A DNA stretch of 64,000 nucleotides from Prolixibacteraceae bacterium (GCA_019459485.1 JAIBEZ010000007.1:19642-83641), one strand, 5' to 3'. Positions 38,691-48,153 are shown, counted from the stretch's first letter. A program made the numbers and translations. Notes: generated from the letters alone by a model not told the origin.

Positions 38691-40121
38691 TTAAATTTGT
38701 AGCAAAATGACACTTTCCCTGATCAGGTCAACAAATATTTCAGGAGGATTTAAGCCCAGCCAAACAGCGGCAAACAGCAATACATATTGGGTTAGTGATT
38801 CCCAAGGATTTATTCTAGGAACATTGCTGTCATCAAACCCTTCAACCGGAGAAAACAGTATTTTGAAGATATTTTTTGCAAATGCCCAGATAATGATCGT
38901 CAGGAGTAAAAGCACCAGCAACAGCACAAAAATATATTGACCTTCGAACAACGCCCTGAAAATCAGGAATTCGCTTACAAACAATCCTGAAGGCGGCATT
39001 GCAGTGGCACTGATAAATGCAATCAGCAACACAATTGCACCGGTTGGGTTGTATTTAAAATAATTGCCCACGTATGCAACGCTTTTGCTCTGAAAAACAT
39101 TGTACAACTGGTTGAACTGAAAAAACATGCTCGACTTAACCAACGCATGTAAAACAAGATGCAGAATGGCTGCATAATAGCCAATTCCTCCGGCAGCAAC
39201 ACCCAACATCACCAAACCCATGTGCTCGATACTCGAATAGGCAAACATACGCTTGATATTTATAACCTTCGTCATGTAAACAGTGGCTACAAATATGGAG
39301 AGTATGGCCGAAACAAAAATAACAATGTTGGCCCAGTGATGCAAAGGCGTATGGGCAATTACAATATAAAACCTGAAAATGCCGATAAAACCCATGTTCA
39401 TTAAAGCACTCGATAACAGCGCGCCAGCTGGTGCGGGAGCTTTGTCTTTGGCATCAACTCCGGCGGTGTACATCGGGACTAATCCGAGCTTGGCAGTAAA
39501 TCCGGTGAAAATAAACAGGAAAGCAAGCCTCAGCCAAAAAGGATTTAACTGGTCGCTTTTTGCCATTAAGTTGGAGTACGACAAATCTTCAGAACCGGTT
39601 CCCTGAAGCGAAAGACTTAGAAACAGGATACCAATGAAAACAAATGTGATACTGATGGCACAAATAAACACGTATTTCCACGTGCCTTCAAGCGCCAATT
39701 TGTTTCGGTGATGGTAAATCAAAGCTGAAGCGCTCAGGGTTGTCAATTCAGTAAAAATCCAGACAACGGCAATGTGGTTGGCCAAATAGGCAGCACTGAT
39801 TGATGTAATTAGCAGAACAAGCGCCGCGAAATAAATACTTCTTGAATGGTGCGATGTTTCGGGACTGCGCTTTATGTATAAGTAACTGTGCATCAAAGCC
39901 GGAAGACTAACGACAGTTAAGGTGATTAAAAATAACAATCCCAAAGAATCGGAGGTGAAATACTCCAATTCAGTTCCCCTGTAATTTGAACATTGATAGA
40001 TCGTAAAAATAGTTTGCAATAAGCCAAAGAGGATGATCAATACATTGTTAATGATTACATTCCGATTTGCGAATAGCAAACCTGCTATGAGAATACCTCC
40101 TGTTAAATAAATTCCGGTCAT
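38691..40121 (-). CDS. HyfF-like proton-translocating membrane subunit
   Basis: 476 residues with about 14 hydrophobic helices. YFTSDSLGLLFLITLTVVSL, WIFTELTTLSASALIYHHRN, YTAGVDAKDKAPAPAGALLS and RMFAYSSIEHMGLVMLGVAA are the Mrp/NuoN-type antiporter motifs with the conserved Glu in TM5 (FTEL) and Lys in TM7/8. Length is slightly under E. coli HyfF (526). It is one of three antiporter-like subunits of this complex, acting in the cytoplasmic membrane to move H+ or Na+. Operon position between HyfE- and HyfG-like genes matches the Hyf order. Confidence 0.9.
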   Translation of the reverse strand: MTGIYLTGGILIAGLLFANRNVIINNVLIILFGLLQTIFTIYQCSNYRGTELEYFTSDSLGLLFLITLTVVSLPALMHSYLYIKRSPETSHHSRSIYFAALVLLITSISAAYLANHIAVVWIFTELTTLSASALIYHHRNKLALEGTWKYVFICAISITFVFIGILFLSLSLQGTGSEDLSYSNLMAKSDQLNPFWLRLAFLFIFTGFTAKLGLVPMYTAGVDAKDKAPAPAGALLSSALMNMGFIGIFRFYIVIAHTPLHHWANIVIFVSAILSIFVATVYMTKVINIKRMFAYSSIEHMGLVMLGVAAGGIGYYAAILHLVLHALVKSSMFFQFNQLYNVFQSKSVAYVGNYFKYNPTGAIVLLIAFISATAMPPSGLFVSEFLIFRALFEGQYIFVLLLVLLLLTIIIWAFAKNIFKILFSPVEGFDDSNVPRINPWESLTQYVLLFAAVWLGLNPPEIFVDLIRESVILLQI

Positions 40122-40132
40122 GTAGTTGTATT

Positions 40133-40765
40133 TTAATAATCCTTCAAATTGCTTAACTGGTTAACATCGACGTCTTTGAAAACATCGCCAATTTTATTCA
40201 GAAATATCCCCAAAATTAAAACACTCGCAAAAATATCGAGCATAACGCCAAGGTTTACGAGCATTGGCATTTCGTTTCCAACTGCCAGCGACAATACGAA
40301 AACACCATTTTCAATGATCAGGTATCCCATTACGTGTGTGATTATTTTCTTTCGCGAAGCGATGAAATACAAACCTGTAAACAGTGTTGAAAGCGCTACA
40401 ATGAAAAATATCTTGTCCAGATTATCATCCTTTACCGAATTGGCCAGCAATATGGTTACCACAATAATGATGGTCGTGATTACGAGTGACAGGAAGTTGG
40501 GAATGTATGGTTCTGCTTCGCGGGTGATGTTGTTCCTTTTGATGAGATGATCTAAAAACAAGGGAACCGCTATTGCTTTAAAAATAATGGTTTCAAGAAG
40601 AATGAGCACCAGGTTTAAGGTATTGATTTCCTGCAACTGCATAAAAGTTACCCCAAAGAGTATAAATCCCTGAAGCGCCAAGACCTTCACGTACGTGATG
40701 ATCCGGTTTGCGATGGAAACATACAAAAGGGTGATAATGAAAACTATTAAAAGTACGTCAATCAT
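40133..40765 (-). CDS. HyfE-like membrane subunit
   Basis: 210 residues with about seven hydrophobic helices. The N-terminal YVSIANRIITYVKVLALQGF and the later VMGYLIIENGVFVLSLAVG (NuoK-like conserved Glu) match HyfE, a fusion-like relative of NuoK with two extra helices each end. Size equals E. coli HyfE (216). It probably forms the lateral channel segment between HyfC-like and antiporter-like subunits. Gaps of 11 bp to both neighbours indicate one transcript. Confidence 0.85.
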   Translation of the reverse strand: MIDVLLIVFIITLLYVSIANRIITYVKVLALQGFILFGVTFMQLQEINTLNLVLILLETIIFKAIAVPLFLDHLIKRNNITREAEPYIPNFLSLVITTIIIVVTILLANSVKDDNLDKIFFIVALSTLFTGLYFIASRKKIITHVMGYLIIENGVFVLSLAVGNEMPMLVNLGVMLDIFASVLILGIFLNKIGDVFKDVDVNQLSNLKDY

Positions 40766-40776
40766 TTTCGTAAGTA

Positions 40777-41682
40777 TTAAACAAATTTTCCCAGGACAAG
40801 CAATACGCCTAAAAAGATCAGCAAACTGACCGATGAAAGTGCAAAAATAAACTGCGGGTTATGGCTCATCCTGTAACGGGCCATGAAAGATTCTATCAAT
40901 CCGACTGATACTGCAAAAGCAAATTGAGTTATGAAAAAGATCGGAATTGCATAAGCCATTGACAGTTCTCCAATGTATAGGTTGGTAATGAGGGTTCCGT
41001 ACATGGCGAATTTCAGATATCCGGTCGAAAGGATCAAACCCAGATCGAAACCGCTGTTGTCGAGTATCATTACTTCGTGAACCATTGTCAGTTCAAGGTG
41101 CGTTTTTGGATCATCGATTGGCATCCGGCTGTTTTCGATCATGGCAATCATTACCAGAACAAAAGTGGCCATAATTCCCAACGCATAAGTTATATATGAT
41201 CCCAAATGCAAAGTCGAAAAGATTTCGAAGAATGAAGTGTGTCCTGTCAGCAAAGCAAACGAACCCATTAAAATGAAGAACGCTGGCTCGGCAAACATTG
41301 AATACAATGCTTCGCGGCTGGCACCCATGCCTTCGAAACTGCTTCCGGTATCCATTGCCGAAATAATGCTGAAGAATTTACCCAGTGCCAAAACGTAGGC
41401 AAAAAAGATAAAGTCGCCATCGAAACTTATAATTCCTTTGGTTGAACCGAACGGAACCACCAAAATTGCCATCACTACCGATGAAAAATAGACTACCGGG
41501 GCAATCTGGAATACAAAGCTGGTAGTTTCGCTGTAAACTGAACCTTTTTTAAATAGCCTCCACACATCTTTAACAGGCTGAAAGATGCCTGGCCCTTTTC
41601 TTCCTGAAGCAATACTTTTTGTCCGAATTATAATTCCGGTGAAGAAAAGGCTTGCGATAAGTATGAGTACCAAACTTAGCAT
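40777..41682 (-). CDS. HyfC/NuoH-like membrane subunit
   Basis: 301 residues with eight or so hydrophobic helices. GRKGPGIFQPVKDVWRLFKK is the cytoplasmic loop that contacts the hydrophilic subunits, PAFFILMGSFALLTG and ENSRMPIDDPKTHLELTMVH the acidic loop with conserved Glu/Asp (E-L-T-M-V-H-E), and GLIESFMARYRMSHNPQF the C-terminal helix. NuoH/HyfC anchors the peripheral arm and passes the conformational signal to the membrane arm. These acidic and basic residues are kept, although the redox centres of the peripheral subunits are not. Confidence 0.92.
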   Translation of the reverse strand: MLSLVLILIASLFFTGIIIRTKSIASGRKGPGIFQPVKDVWRLFKKGSVYSETTSFVFQIAPVVYFSSVVMAILVVPFGSTKGIISFDGDFIFFAYVLALGKFFSIISAMDTGSSFEGMGASREALYSMFAEPAFFILMGSFALLTGHTSFFEIFSTLHLGSYITYALGIMATFVLVMIAMIENSRMPIDDPKTHLELTMVHEVMILDNSGFDLGLILSTGYLKFAMYGTLITNLYIGELSMAYAIPIFFITQFAFAVSVGLIESFMARYRMSHNPQFIFALSSVSLLIFLGVLLVLGKFV

Positions 41683-41683
41683 A

Positions 41684-43705
41684 TTATAAGTGGTTTAAGA
41701 ATTGTAAAATTATTAAAAAACTATCGATCAGAACCGGGATAATTATTACTGAAGCGATGAAGACGATGCCATAAAGAATGTACCGCTGCAAATGGCCATT
41801 CTGTAAAAATACGAACCATTCCCTAATCGATGCAATCTTCTTTAGCGGAAAATCTATGAGAATCCGTTCAATATTATCGTACGGATGCGTTTCATAATGC
41901 CTCTTCGAAGGGAAGATTCCGGTGATTTCAGTTTCATCTTTTTCGATAAAAAGCATTGGTTTGGCAAGTTTGGTATAAGTCCGCACAAATGAATTCGCTG
42001 TGTATTGTATTTTAGACGATGGTACAGTGTATCCACAACCCCAGGTTGGCTCAATCGTTATTATTTTCGATCGGGTAACGAGTTTCCGGATTCCCCAAAC
42101 GGCCAAAATAAACAAGATAAATCCGGCACTCACCCAATTGATTGTTTGCAAAGAATCGAACACTCTCATTTGAGGCAGATTGGGATTAAACACAATATCC
42201 CCGGTAAAAAGCGCAACTGGCTTTATTAACAGATTTAAAAATACCGAAGGAAACAAGCCAATAAGTATCATCAATGCCGCAGCCAGATACATGGGAAACA
42301 ATTGCCAGAAACTCATTTCGGAAGTATGTATTTCTGGGTTGCTGCGATTGGTTCCTAAAAACACAATGCTGAATGCTTTGGTAAAACAGAAAATTGCCAA
42401 TCCGCCAATCGCCACCAGTCCGAGTATTGAAAACGTAATAATGATAAGTGAAATCAGATCTGCAGAAAATAGCCAGTCGTAGATTCCTCCGTAGATTAAA
42501 AATTCAGAAATGAAACCATTTAACGGCGGCAATCCACAAATAGCCAATGCGCCAATCAGAAACAAGAAAGCCGTATGTGGCATTTTTTTAATTAAGCCGC
42601 CCAACCGTTCAACATTCATGGTATGTGCCGACTGATATACGTTTCCGGCGCTGTAAAAAAGCAACGATTTAAACAGCGAATGGTTGAGTGTATGCAACAG
42701 CGCTCCCATAAATCCCAGGGTCGCCATCAGTTCATTGCCGGTTCCCAGACCGATGCACCCAATGCCGATGCCAATGCCGATAATGCCAATATTTTCGATG
42801 CTGTGGTAGGCGAGTAATTTTTTCAGATTGTGCTGAATAATGGCAAGCGCAACTCCGTAAACTCCTGAAATTATTGAGATGAACAGAATGATGTAACCAA
42901 TCGTTGCGTAATCTGCATTGATCAGCAAAATCATCCGGAGAATGCCATAAATACCAATCTTGATCACAACGCCTGACATTACTCCGGAGACATGAGATGG
43001 AGCAACCGGATGGGCATGAGGAAGCCAGGTGTGAAACGGCACGAACCCGGCTTTAATGGCAAATCCGATAAAAAAGCTTAGGAAAAGTACCGTTCCGGCC
43101 ATTGCAGGTTGCTGATGCGAGAATTCGGCAATGGCATCAAAATCATAGCTGCCCGTTTTAACTGCCACATAAATAAATCCGAGCATTAAAAACAGGATGG
43201 AAACATGCGATTGAATCAGGTAATTAATGCCCGCCTTTAAAGTGTCCGCTTTGTAACTCTCAAAAATAACCAGTATAAAAGCTGACAATGCCATCGCTTC
43301 CCAACTTATGAGAAACACCATTGCATTCTGAACCGAACAAATCAAAATCAGGGAAATATGCAGTAAGTTATACGACAGCCAATGCATGGTCAGATTGGTT
43401 CTTTGCCTGGCATATGGCTTCATGTAACTCTTACCGTATATGACACCGGTTATCATCGTAAAATTAATGACGAGGATAAACCATGCAGATAAAGCGTCAA
43501 TTTTTATGGGAACCGCACCAAAAGGAATTGTTCCGGCCAGCAGAGTCTGAAATTCGTTGCCAAGCAGTGCCGGTATTGCAAACATACTGCTGAACAAACT
43601 GGTAATTACAACCATTGTAACCGTAACCATCCCTTTCGTTGTTGATTTAACGAACAAAAGAGCTGTGATAGCTGATAACAATATGGCTAAATACAAGTAT
43701 ATCAA
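41684..43705 (-). CDS. HyfB/NuoL-like antiporter subunit (second copy)
   Basis: 673 residues, about 16 hydrophobic helices. FLISWEAMALSAFILVIFES (TM5 Glu), PFHTWLPHAHPVAPSHVSGV, LLAYHSIENIGIIGIGIGIG and KMPHTAFLFLIGALAICGLP are HyfB/NuoL motifs. A C-terminal extension (about 560-640) carries WGCGYT and YTKLAKPML before a final helix, also present in the paralogue next to it. Paralogue of the gene at 43702, with which it overlaps by 4 bp; two tandem HyfB-like genes in one operon exceed the usual HyfB-HyfD-HyfF set. Pumps H+ or Na+. Confidence 0.92.
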   Translation of the reverse strand: MIYLYLAILLSAITALLFVKSTTKGMVTVTMVVITSLFSSMFAIPALLGNEFQTLLAGTIPFGAVPIKIDALSAWFILVINFTMITGVIYGKSYMKPYARQRTNLTMHWLSYNLLHISLILICSVQNAMVFLISWEAMALSAFILVIFESYKADTLKAGINYLIQSHVSILFLMLGFIYVAVKTGSYDFDAIAEFSHQQPAMAGTVLFLSFFIGFAIKAGFVPFHTWLPHAHPVAPSHVSGVMSGVVIKIGIYGILRMILLINADYATIGYIILFISIISGVYGVALAIIQHNLKKLLAYHSIENIGIIGIGIGIGCIGLGTGNELMATLGFMGALLHTLNHSLFKSLLFYSAGNVYQSAHTMNVERLGGLIKKMPHTAFLFLIGALAICGLPPLNGFISEFLIYGGIYDWLFSADLISLIIITFSILGLVAIGGLAIFCFTKAFSIVFLGTNRSNPEIHTSEMSFWQLFPMYLAAALMILIGLFPSVFLNLLIKPVALFTGDIVFNPNLPQMRVFDSLQTINWVSAGFILFILAVWGIRKLVTRSKIITIEPTWGCGYTVPSSKIQYTANSFVRTYTKLAKPMLFIEKDETEITGIFPSKRHYETHPYDNIERILIDFPLKKIASIREWFVFLQNGHLQRYILYGIVFIASVIIIPVLIDSFLIILQFLNHL

Positions 43706-45726
43706 TGCAGTAAATTAAACACTGTTCCAATAAATACAATCAGTATAAATACAATACCATAGAGGACATAGGCCTGAATCCGCCCATTCTGGAAAAACTT
43801 AAACAGATCGATAAATAAACCGAGGTATTTAATTGCAGGATTTATCAGCCAATGTTCCCAAAAGTCGAGATAGGACGAAGAGTAGTTTCTACTTACAGGA
43901 AATATCTCGTTGGTTTTTAATTCGTTGAAACTCTTTTTTTCGATCAGCACAAAATTGAAAAGCTTGCTCAACGGCTTTGTAAACGACTTCCCGGAGTATT
44001 GCATTCGGCTTGTTGGAGCAGTATATCCACATCCCCAGGTTGAATTGTAAGTGCTTTTTCGTTTTTGGGTAATCGCTTTCCGGAGGTAAAATATTAATCC
44101 TATTCCAACAATGAACAGAAATGAATACAAGCTAATGTGTTGTAAAACGGATGAGTAACGGAGAAAGTCAATGTTTCCGACTTCCATGTTGGCATGAAAA
44201 GATCCGTTGAGAATGGTCAGAATAACATTCAGGAAATAACCCGAAAAGAAAGCAATGGAAAGCATAACCAGCACAATCATGTATTGCGGAACCAACATGA
44301 TGTTTGAGGCTTCGCGGGGCTCGTGATGCAGTTCAGTTCTTGCCGAACCCAGGAATATGGTTCCAAATGTTTTGGTAAAAGCAAACACCGAAATGCCGCC
44401 AATAATGCTCATTCCGGCAACCGAAACAACCATTAGGGTAGTTTGTGCGATGTCAACAGAATGTATTCCGGCGAGTAAGCCGCTATAAATTAAAAACTCT
44501 GAAATGAACCCGTTAAAAGGTGGAATTCCGCCAATCGCCAAAGCGCCAATCAGAAATAACAGAGCTGTCTGTGGCATTTTTTTTATCAGCCCGCCCAATT
44601 GGTTCATATCGCGGGTATGGGTTTGCTGATAAACTGAACCTGCAGAATAGAAAAGCAACGATTTAAACAGCGAATGATTCAGCACATGCAACAATGCGCC
44701 ACCAAAACCTAGAAATATCAATACATTCTGATCTTTTCCGAGTCCAATCAATCCCACTCCGATGCCAATGCCGATAATTCCGATATTTTCGATGGTGCAA
44801 TAAGCCAGCATTTTCTTGAAATCGCGGTGCACAGCGGCATTCATGATTCCGAACAAACCGGTTAAAACTGAAAAGGTTAAAACGATGTCGCCCAATAAAA
44901 TGTAATCGGCTTTTAAAAAGGTAATAATCCGGAAAATCCCGTAAATACCCATTTTAACAATCACTCCCGACATGATTCCTGAAACATGCGATGGTGCGGC
45001 AGGATGGGCATGAGGCAACCACGAATGCAAACCCATGAAACCAGCTTTCAGGCCAAAACCGAGAAAAAATACGACGAACAACCAAAGATTCGCATTTGAA
45101 CCAAAGTATGTACCAATCCCTTTAAAGTCGAATGTTCCGGTTTTAAAGTAAACCCAGATAAAAGCGACTGTCAGGAAAGCAACACTGAGGTGCATTTGAA
45201 CCATGTAGTTTATACCTGCTTTAATCACTTTCGAATCGGTGTGATCGAACAAAACCAAAAACAGTGACGACAATGACATGATTTCCCAGGCAATAAGAAA
45301 AGCGATGCTGTTTTGAACCATGCAAACCCACAACATCGACGACTGAAAAAGAACAAGAAGCACCCAATGAAGCGTAATGATTGATTTTATTGGCTTGTAA
45401 GCCCGGAGATATCCAATTCCGTATAACACACCGGTTGTCACGGTCAGGTTTATAATGAGCATAAACCAGGCGGAAAGCGCATCAATCCTAAATGGAATAT
45501 CGCCAATAAAAGAACCGCCGGGAATAAAAAACTCTAACCCATTTGAATGAATGCCTTGTATTGCCAAAAGGCTTGTAAGGAAAGAAACCAAGAGTACAAC
45601 CAATGCTGCCAGGTATGGCTTTAATCTTTCTGAAACAATAACAATTCCAATTAATCCGGCGAGTAAAATTCCAATGTAAATATTGAATAGAAAACCTGAA
45701 TTTTCAAGTGTCGCAAATCCTATCAT
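43702..45726 (-). CDS. HyfB/NuoL-like antiporter subunit (first copy)
   Basis: 674 residues, about 16 hydrophobic helices. FLIAWEIMSLSSLFLVLFDH, GLHSWLPHAHPAAPSHVSGI, MLAYCTIENIGIIGIGIGVG and PFNGFISEFLIYSGL are HyfB/NuoL motifs, and the C-terminal WGCGYTAPTSRMQYSGKSF extension recurs in the following paralogue. First gene of the seven-gene minus-strand operon. The upstream region (45727-45900) has TTACTTTGC near the start, not a clean TAnnTTTG. Whole operon order: B-B-C-E-F-G-(H/I). Confidence 0.92.
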   Translation of the reverse strand: MIGFATLENSGFLFNIYIGILLAGLIGIVIVSERLKPYLAALVVLLVSFLTSLLAIQGIHSNGLEFFIPGGSFIGDIPFRIDALSAWFMLIINLTVTTGVLYGIGYLRAYKPIKSIITLHWVLLVLFQSSMLWVCMVQNSIAFLIAWEIMSLSSLFLVLFDHTDSKVIKAGINYMVQMHLSVAFLTVAFIWVYFKTGTFDFKGIGTYFGSNANLWLFVVFFLGFGLKAGFMGLHSWLPHAHPAAPSHVSGIMSGVIVKMGIYGIFRIITFLKADYILLGDIVLTFSVLTGLFGIMNAAVHRDFKKMLAYCTIENIGIIGIGIGVGLIGLGKDQNVLIFLGFGGALLHVLNHSLFKSLLFYSAGSVYQQTHTRDMNQLGGLIKKMPQTALLFLIGALAIGGIPPFNGFISEFLIYSGLLAGIHSVDIAQTTLMVVSVAGMSIIGGISVFAFTKTFGTIFLGSARTELHHEPREASNIMLVPQYMIVLVMLSIAFFSGYFLNVILTILNGSFHANMEVGNIDFLRYSSVLQHISLYSFLFIVGIGLIFYLRKAITQKRKSTYNSTWGCGYTAPTSRMQYSGKSFTKPLSKLFNFVLIEKKSFNELKTNEIFPVSRNYSSSYLDFWEHWLINPAIKYLGLFIDLFKFFQNGRIQAYVLYGIVFILIVFIGTVFNLLH

Positions 45727-45909
45727 ACTTCAAAAGTCTGATTATGACAAAAAATAAAAATGCAAAGTAAGGGCAAAAGTATGGAAATTATCCCGGGCAT
45801 CGACCAAAATGCACTTTCGGGACGAAAAGTTTTTATTGAGAAAGAAAAAAACTATTCCAAAATCAAATTATCATGGTAAAATATTACCCGGATTGGAGTA
45901 TCAAGGATC

Positions 45910-46320
45910 TCAATTATTTTCTTTAAATTCCTTTAAGGTTCTGGTTGCCAATTCATAACTTGTCTGAAAACGCCTGGTTCTAAAGAAGCCGGTAGTCATT
46001 TCATGCAAATCTTCCTGAATTGTTTCCAATGAATTCGTGATAGTCGAGCGAAACAGATCTGCACACTGAGCACAGGGGGTTTGATTTAATTCTGTAGTTT
46101 TATTATACGCAAGTTTGAGTTCTTCAATTGCCAATAAGAAGTTCTTATTTAACCAGTGACTGCGCGAAATACGCATCTTTTTATTGATAAAAGCAAGATG
46201 TTCAGTACAAAGCATTACACCAATCGGACAGCTTTCAACCTCAATAAATCCTTCTTTGTCATTAAAATATTTACCTTCTTTTGCTGATATTGAAAATAGC
46301 TCCATAATCTTCCCTTTCAT
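45910..46320 (-). CDS. Small cysteine-containing protein of unknown function
   Basis: 136 residues, soluble. FIEVESCPIGVMLCTEHLAF at the start and QTPCAQCADLFRSTITNSLE in the middle contain four Cys that could bind a metal; the C-terminal half (DLHEMTTGFFRTRRFQTSYE) is helical. Not recognised. It lies 183 bp upstream of the hydrogenase-like operon on the same strand and might be transcribed towards it, though the gap is large. Coding status is supported by length and clean frame only. Confidence 0.55.
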   Translation of the reverse strand: MKGKIMELFSISAKEGKYFNDKEGFIEVESCPIGVMLCTEHLAFINKKMRISRSHWLNKNFLLAIEELKLAYNKTTELNQTPCAQCADLFRSTITNSLETIQEDLHEMTTGFFRTRRFQTSYELATRTLKEFKENN

Positions 46321-46512
46321 ATCTCTCGTGCTACATTTTAATATTCACTTTAAATTAACGAATAATTTTCCATTAATTTACAATGAAATTAGAATTCTTT
46401 AATTGGGTTGATAATTTCCAGCCATTCAATATACACTGATTACTTGGTTATCTTTTTTGAAAGAAATTTTATGAGCCGGAAGATTTTCCCGGAATAAAGA
46501 AGTAAACCTGAA

Positions 46513-47301
46513 TTAATCGGGTTTCACCATCGGGACAAAACGAACAGGGATAATACTTTCTTTCCTGATTCCTCTTTTGGTTTTTGTAACTACCATTAAT
46601 TGCTGATAGAATGTTCCGACCGGAAGAACCATTATCCCTTCAGGTTTTAATTGGTCGACCAGCGCCTGGGGAATTTCGGGCGGAGCAGCAGTAATGATGA
46701 TACAATCAAAAGGTGCATGTTCCGGCCAACCCTTGTAGCCGTCGTCGCATTTGGCAATTACATTGGTATATCCGAGTTTCGTTATCAATTCGTTGGCATT
46801 GTCTGCAAGTTTTTTCACCAACTCAATAGTATAGCAGGTATCGACCAATTGAGCCAGAACCGCAGCCTGATAACCGGAACCGGTGCCAATTTCAAGTACT
46901 TTTTCATTACCCTTTAATTTTAGCAATTCGGTCATGAGGGCTACGATGTATGGCTGAGAAATGGTTTGTCCTTCGCCAATAGGCAATGGTCCGTCGTCAT
47001 ATGCAGCATCGGTATAATTTTCAGGAACAAAAAGATGGCGGGGAGTATTTTCCATCACACGGAGCACTTTTTTATCTGTAATCCCTCTTGATATCAGTTG
47101 GCTGTTGACCATCTTTCTTGCCTCTTTTTTCCACTGAAGGGTATCGTCTTTTTGTTCGGAGTACATTGGAAATGACCTGTTTTGTTTTTTATCACCCGAA
47201 TCCTGCTTAGCCGATGTGCAGGACAAATAAATAAAAATCAAAAAGAACAGAAACTTGATTCTGTAAAATGAAATAAGCTTTAATTGACCAATAGTTCTCA
47301 T
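46513..47301 (-). CDS. pcm: Exported protein-L-isoaspartate O-methyltransferase
   Basis: 262 residues from ATG 47301; upstream in-frame starts add an unlikely basic stretch. The N-terminus has a hydrophobic core FLFFLIFIYLSC followed by TSAKQ, i.e. a lipoprotein lipobox (LSC), then a linker. The rest is PCMT: MVNSQLISRGITDKKVLRVM, RHLFVPENYTDAAYDDGPLP, IGEGQTISQPYIVALMTELL and VLEIGTGSGYQAAVLAQLVD (SAM motif). It repairs isoaspartate by methylation; SAM is cytosolic, so a lipid-anchored periplasmic form is puzzling, though such signal-bearing forms exist. Confidence 0.88.
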   Translation of the reverse strand: MRTIGQLKLISFYRIKFLFFLIFIYLSCTSAKQDSGDKKQNRSFPMYSEQKDDTLQWKKEARKMVNSQLISRGITDKKVLRVMENTPRHLFVPENYTDAAYDDGPLPIGEGQTISQPYIVALMTELLKLKGNEKVLEIGTGSGYQAAVLAQLVDTCYTIELVKKLADNANELITKLGYTNVIAKCDDGYKGWPEHAPFDCIIITAAPPEIPQALVDQLKPEGIMVLPVGTFYQQLMVVTKTKRGIRKESIIPVRFVPMVKPD

Positions 47302-47373
47302 TTTATGGAATTTTTTGGCGAAGTAAAGTTGACACGGTTTATACGAAATTACCGACAAAATGTGACCAGCATA

Positions 47374-47754
47374 TTATTTCAGAACGTAATGAGCCAATAC
47401 CTTTTGTACCTCATACACATCCACCGACTTGTTGAACTTTTTGGTGATGCTTGGTTCTATTTCGCTCGAAATCCAGATTTTAAGTTCTGCTTCCAGGTCA
47501 AAATGTCCGGCAGTTTCGATGCTGAACCTCGAAATCTGTTTGTAGTTGATCGACAGATATTCGGTTTTACTTCCCGTGATGCCTTGCTTATTGACCAATA
47601 CCATACGTTTATTGGTAAAAATGAATGTATCACGAATAAGCTTAAATCCTAAATCGATTGATTCACCTTCAGTTAAAAGTTTTCCATAATCGCGGATTAA
47701 TTCGTCCTGACTAACAACTCCTGCGTTGCCCATTAATGCTGAAAAAAGTCCCAT
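47374..47754 (-). CDS. PH-domain protein (bacterial PH type)
   Basis: 126 residues, one bacterial pleckstrin-homology-like domain: LIRDTFIFTNKRMVLVNKQG, ITGSKTEYLSINYKQISRFS and IETAGHFDLEAELKIWIS are the strand hairpins of the YokE/DUF-type PH fold, and the C-terminal helix DVYEVQKVLAHYVLK closes the barrel. Small soluble proteins of this type are of unknown role; some bind phospholipids or form rings. The TAnnTTTG element at 47781 puts its promoter at the end of the 21-bp array C, so the array reaches to the start region of this gene. Confidence 0.85.
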   Translation of the reverse strand: MGLFSALMGNAGVVSQDELIRDYGKLLTEGESIDLGFKLIRDTFIFTNKRMVLVNKQGITGSKTEYLSINYKQISRFSIETAGHFDLEAELKIWISSEIEPSITKKFNKSVDVYEVQKVLAHYVLK

Positions 47755-47780
47755 GGTGATCTGTTTTTATTTTGTTTGTT

Positions 47781-47788
47781 CAAAGTTA
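47781..47788 (-). promoter_or_regulatory. Bacteroidota -7 element at the edge of array C
   Basis: Minus strand TAACTTTG, matching TAnnTTTG, 27 bp before the ATG of the PH gene (47754). Array C begins at 47789, so the region -20 to -330 of this promoter is made of 21-bp units. Confidence 0.65.
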
Positions 47789-48082
47789 CTCAAAAACCAT
47801 TTGTATTTTTTGTATCACGAAGTACTAAACTACGAGCTCCAATTTACTTTTTTGCTCCTGCCATTTATTTTTTTGCTCCTGAAAGTATCAAACAACGATC
47901 TGCATTTATATTTCCTGCATCATCAGGTACCAAACAGCTATGTTGATTTATATTTTTCACATCTCAGAGTATCAAACGATAAGCTGCCATTTACTTTTTT
48001 GCTCCTGCCATTTACTTTTTTACTCCGGAAAATATAAAACAACGATCTCCATTTATATTTCCTGCGTTCATGAAGTGAATAA
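47789..48082. repeat. 21-bp-period tandem array C, 14 units
   Basis: Units start at 47789 and every 21 bp to 48062 with no phase change. Two unit types mix: TTGCTCCTGCCATTTACTTT (47852, 47978, 47999) and units ending GTATCAAAC (47873, 47915, 47957) or similar; from 47873 to 47977 they alternate, so the local period is 42 bp. ATCAAACAACGAT is similar to the ATCAAACAATTG units of array B. The unit sequence differs from array A. The open plus-strand frame across it (heptads of LLLPF.F) is a by-product of the period being a multiple of three. Confidence 0.9.
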
Positions 48083-48153
48083 CAGCAAAAGAAATCATCC
48101 GGCACATAAATGTAACAGTCAGCAATTGGCAGATCACTTCCAAATGTTGTATT

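Noticed and set aside
47726..48037. Plus-strand frame over array C encoding hydrophobic heptads
   Set aside because: It begins inside the opposite PH gene and follows the repeat period; no promoter or start context on that strand.
7140..48082. The three 21-bp arrays as CRISPR arrays
   Set aside because: Units are contiguous and diverge throughout; there is no constant repeat with unique spacers and no cas gene.
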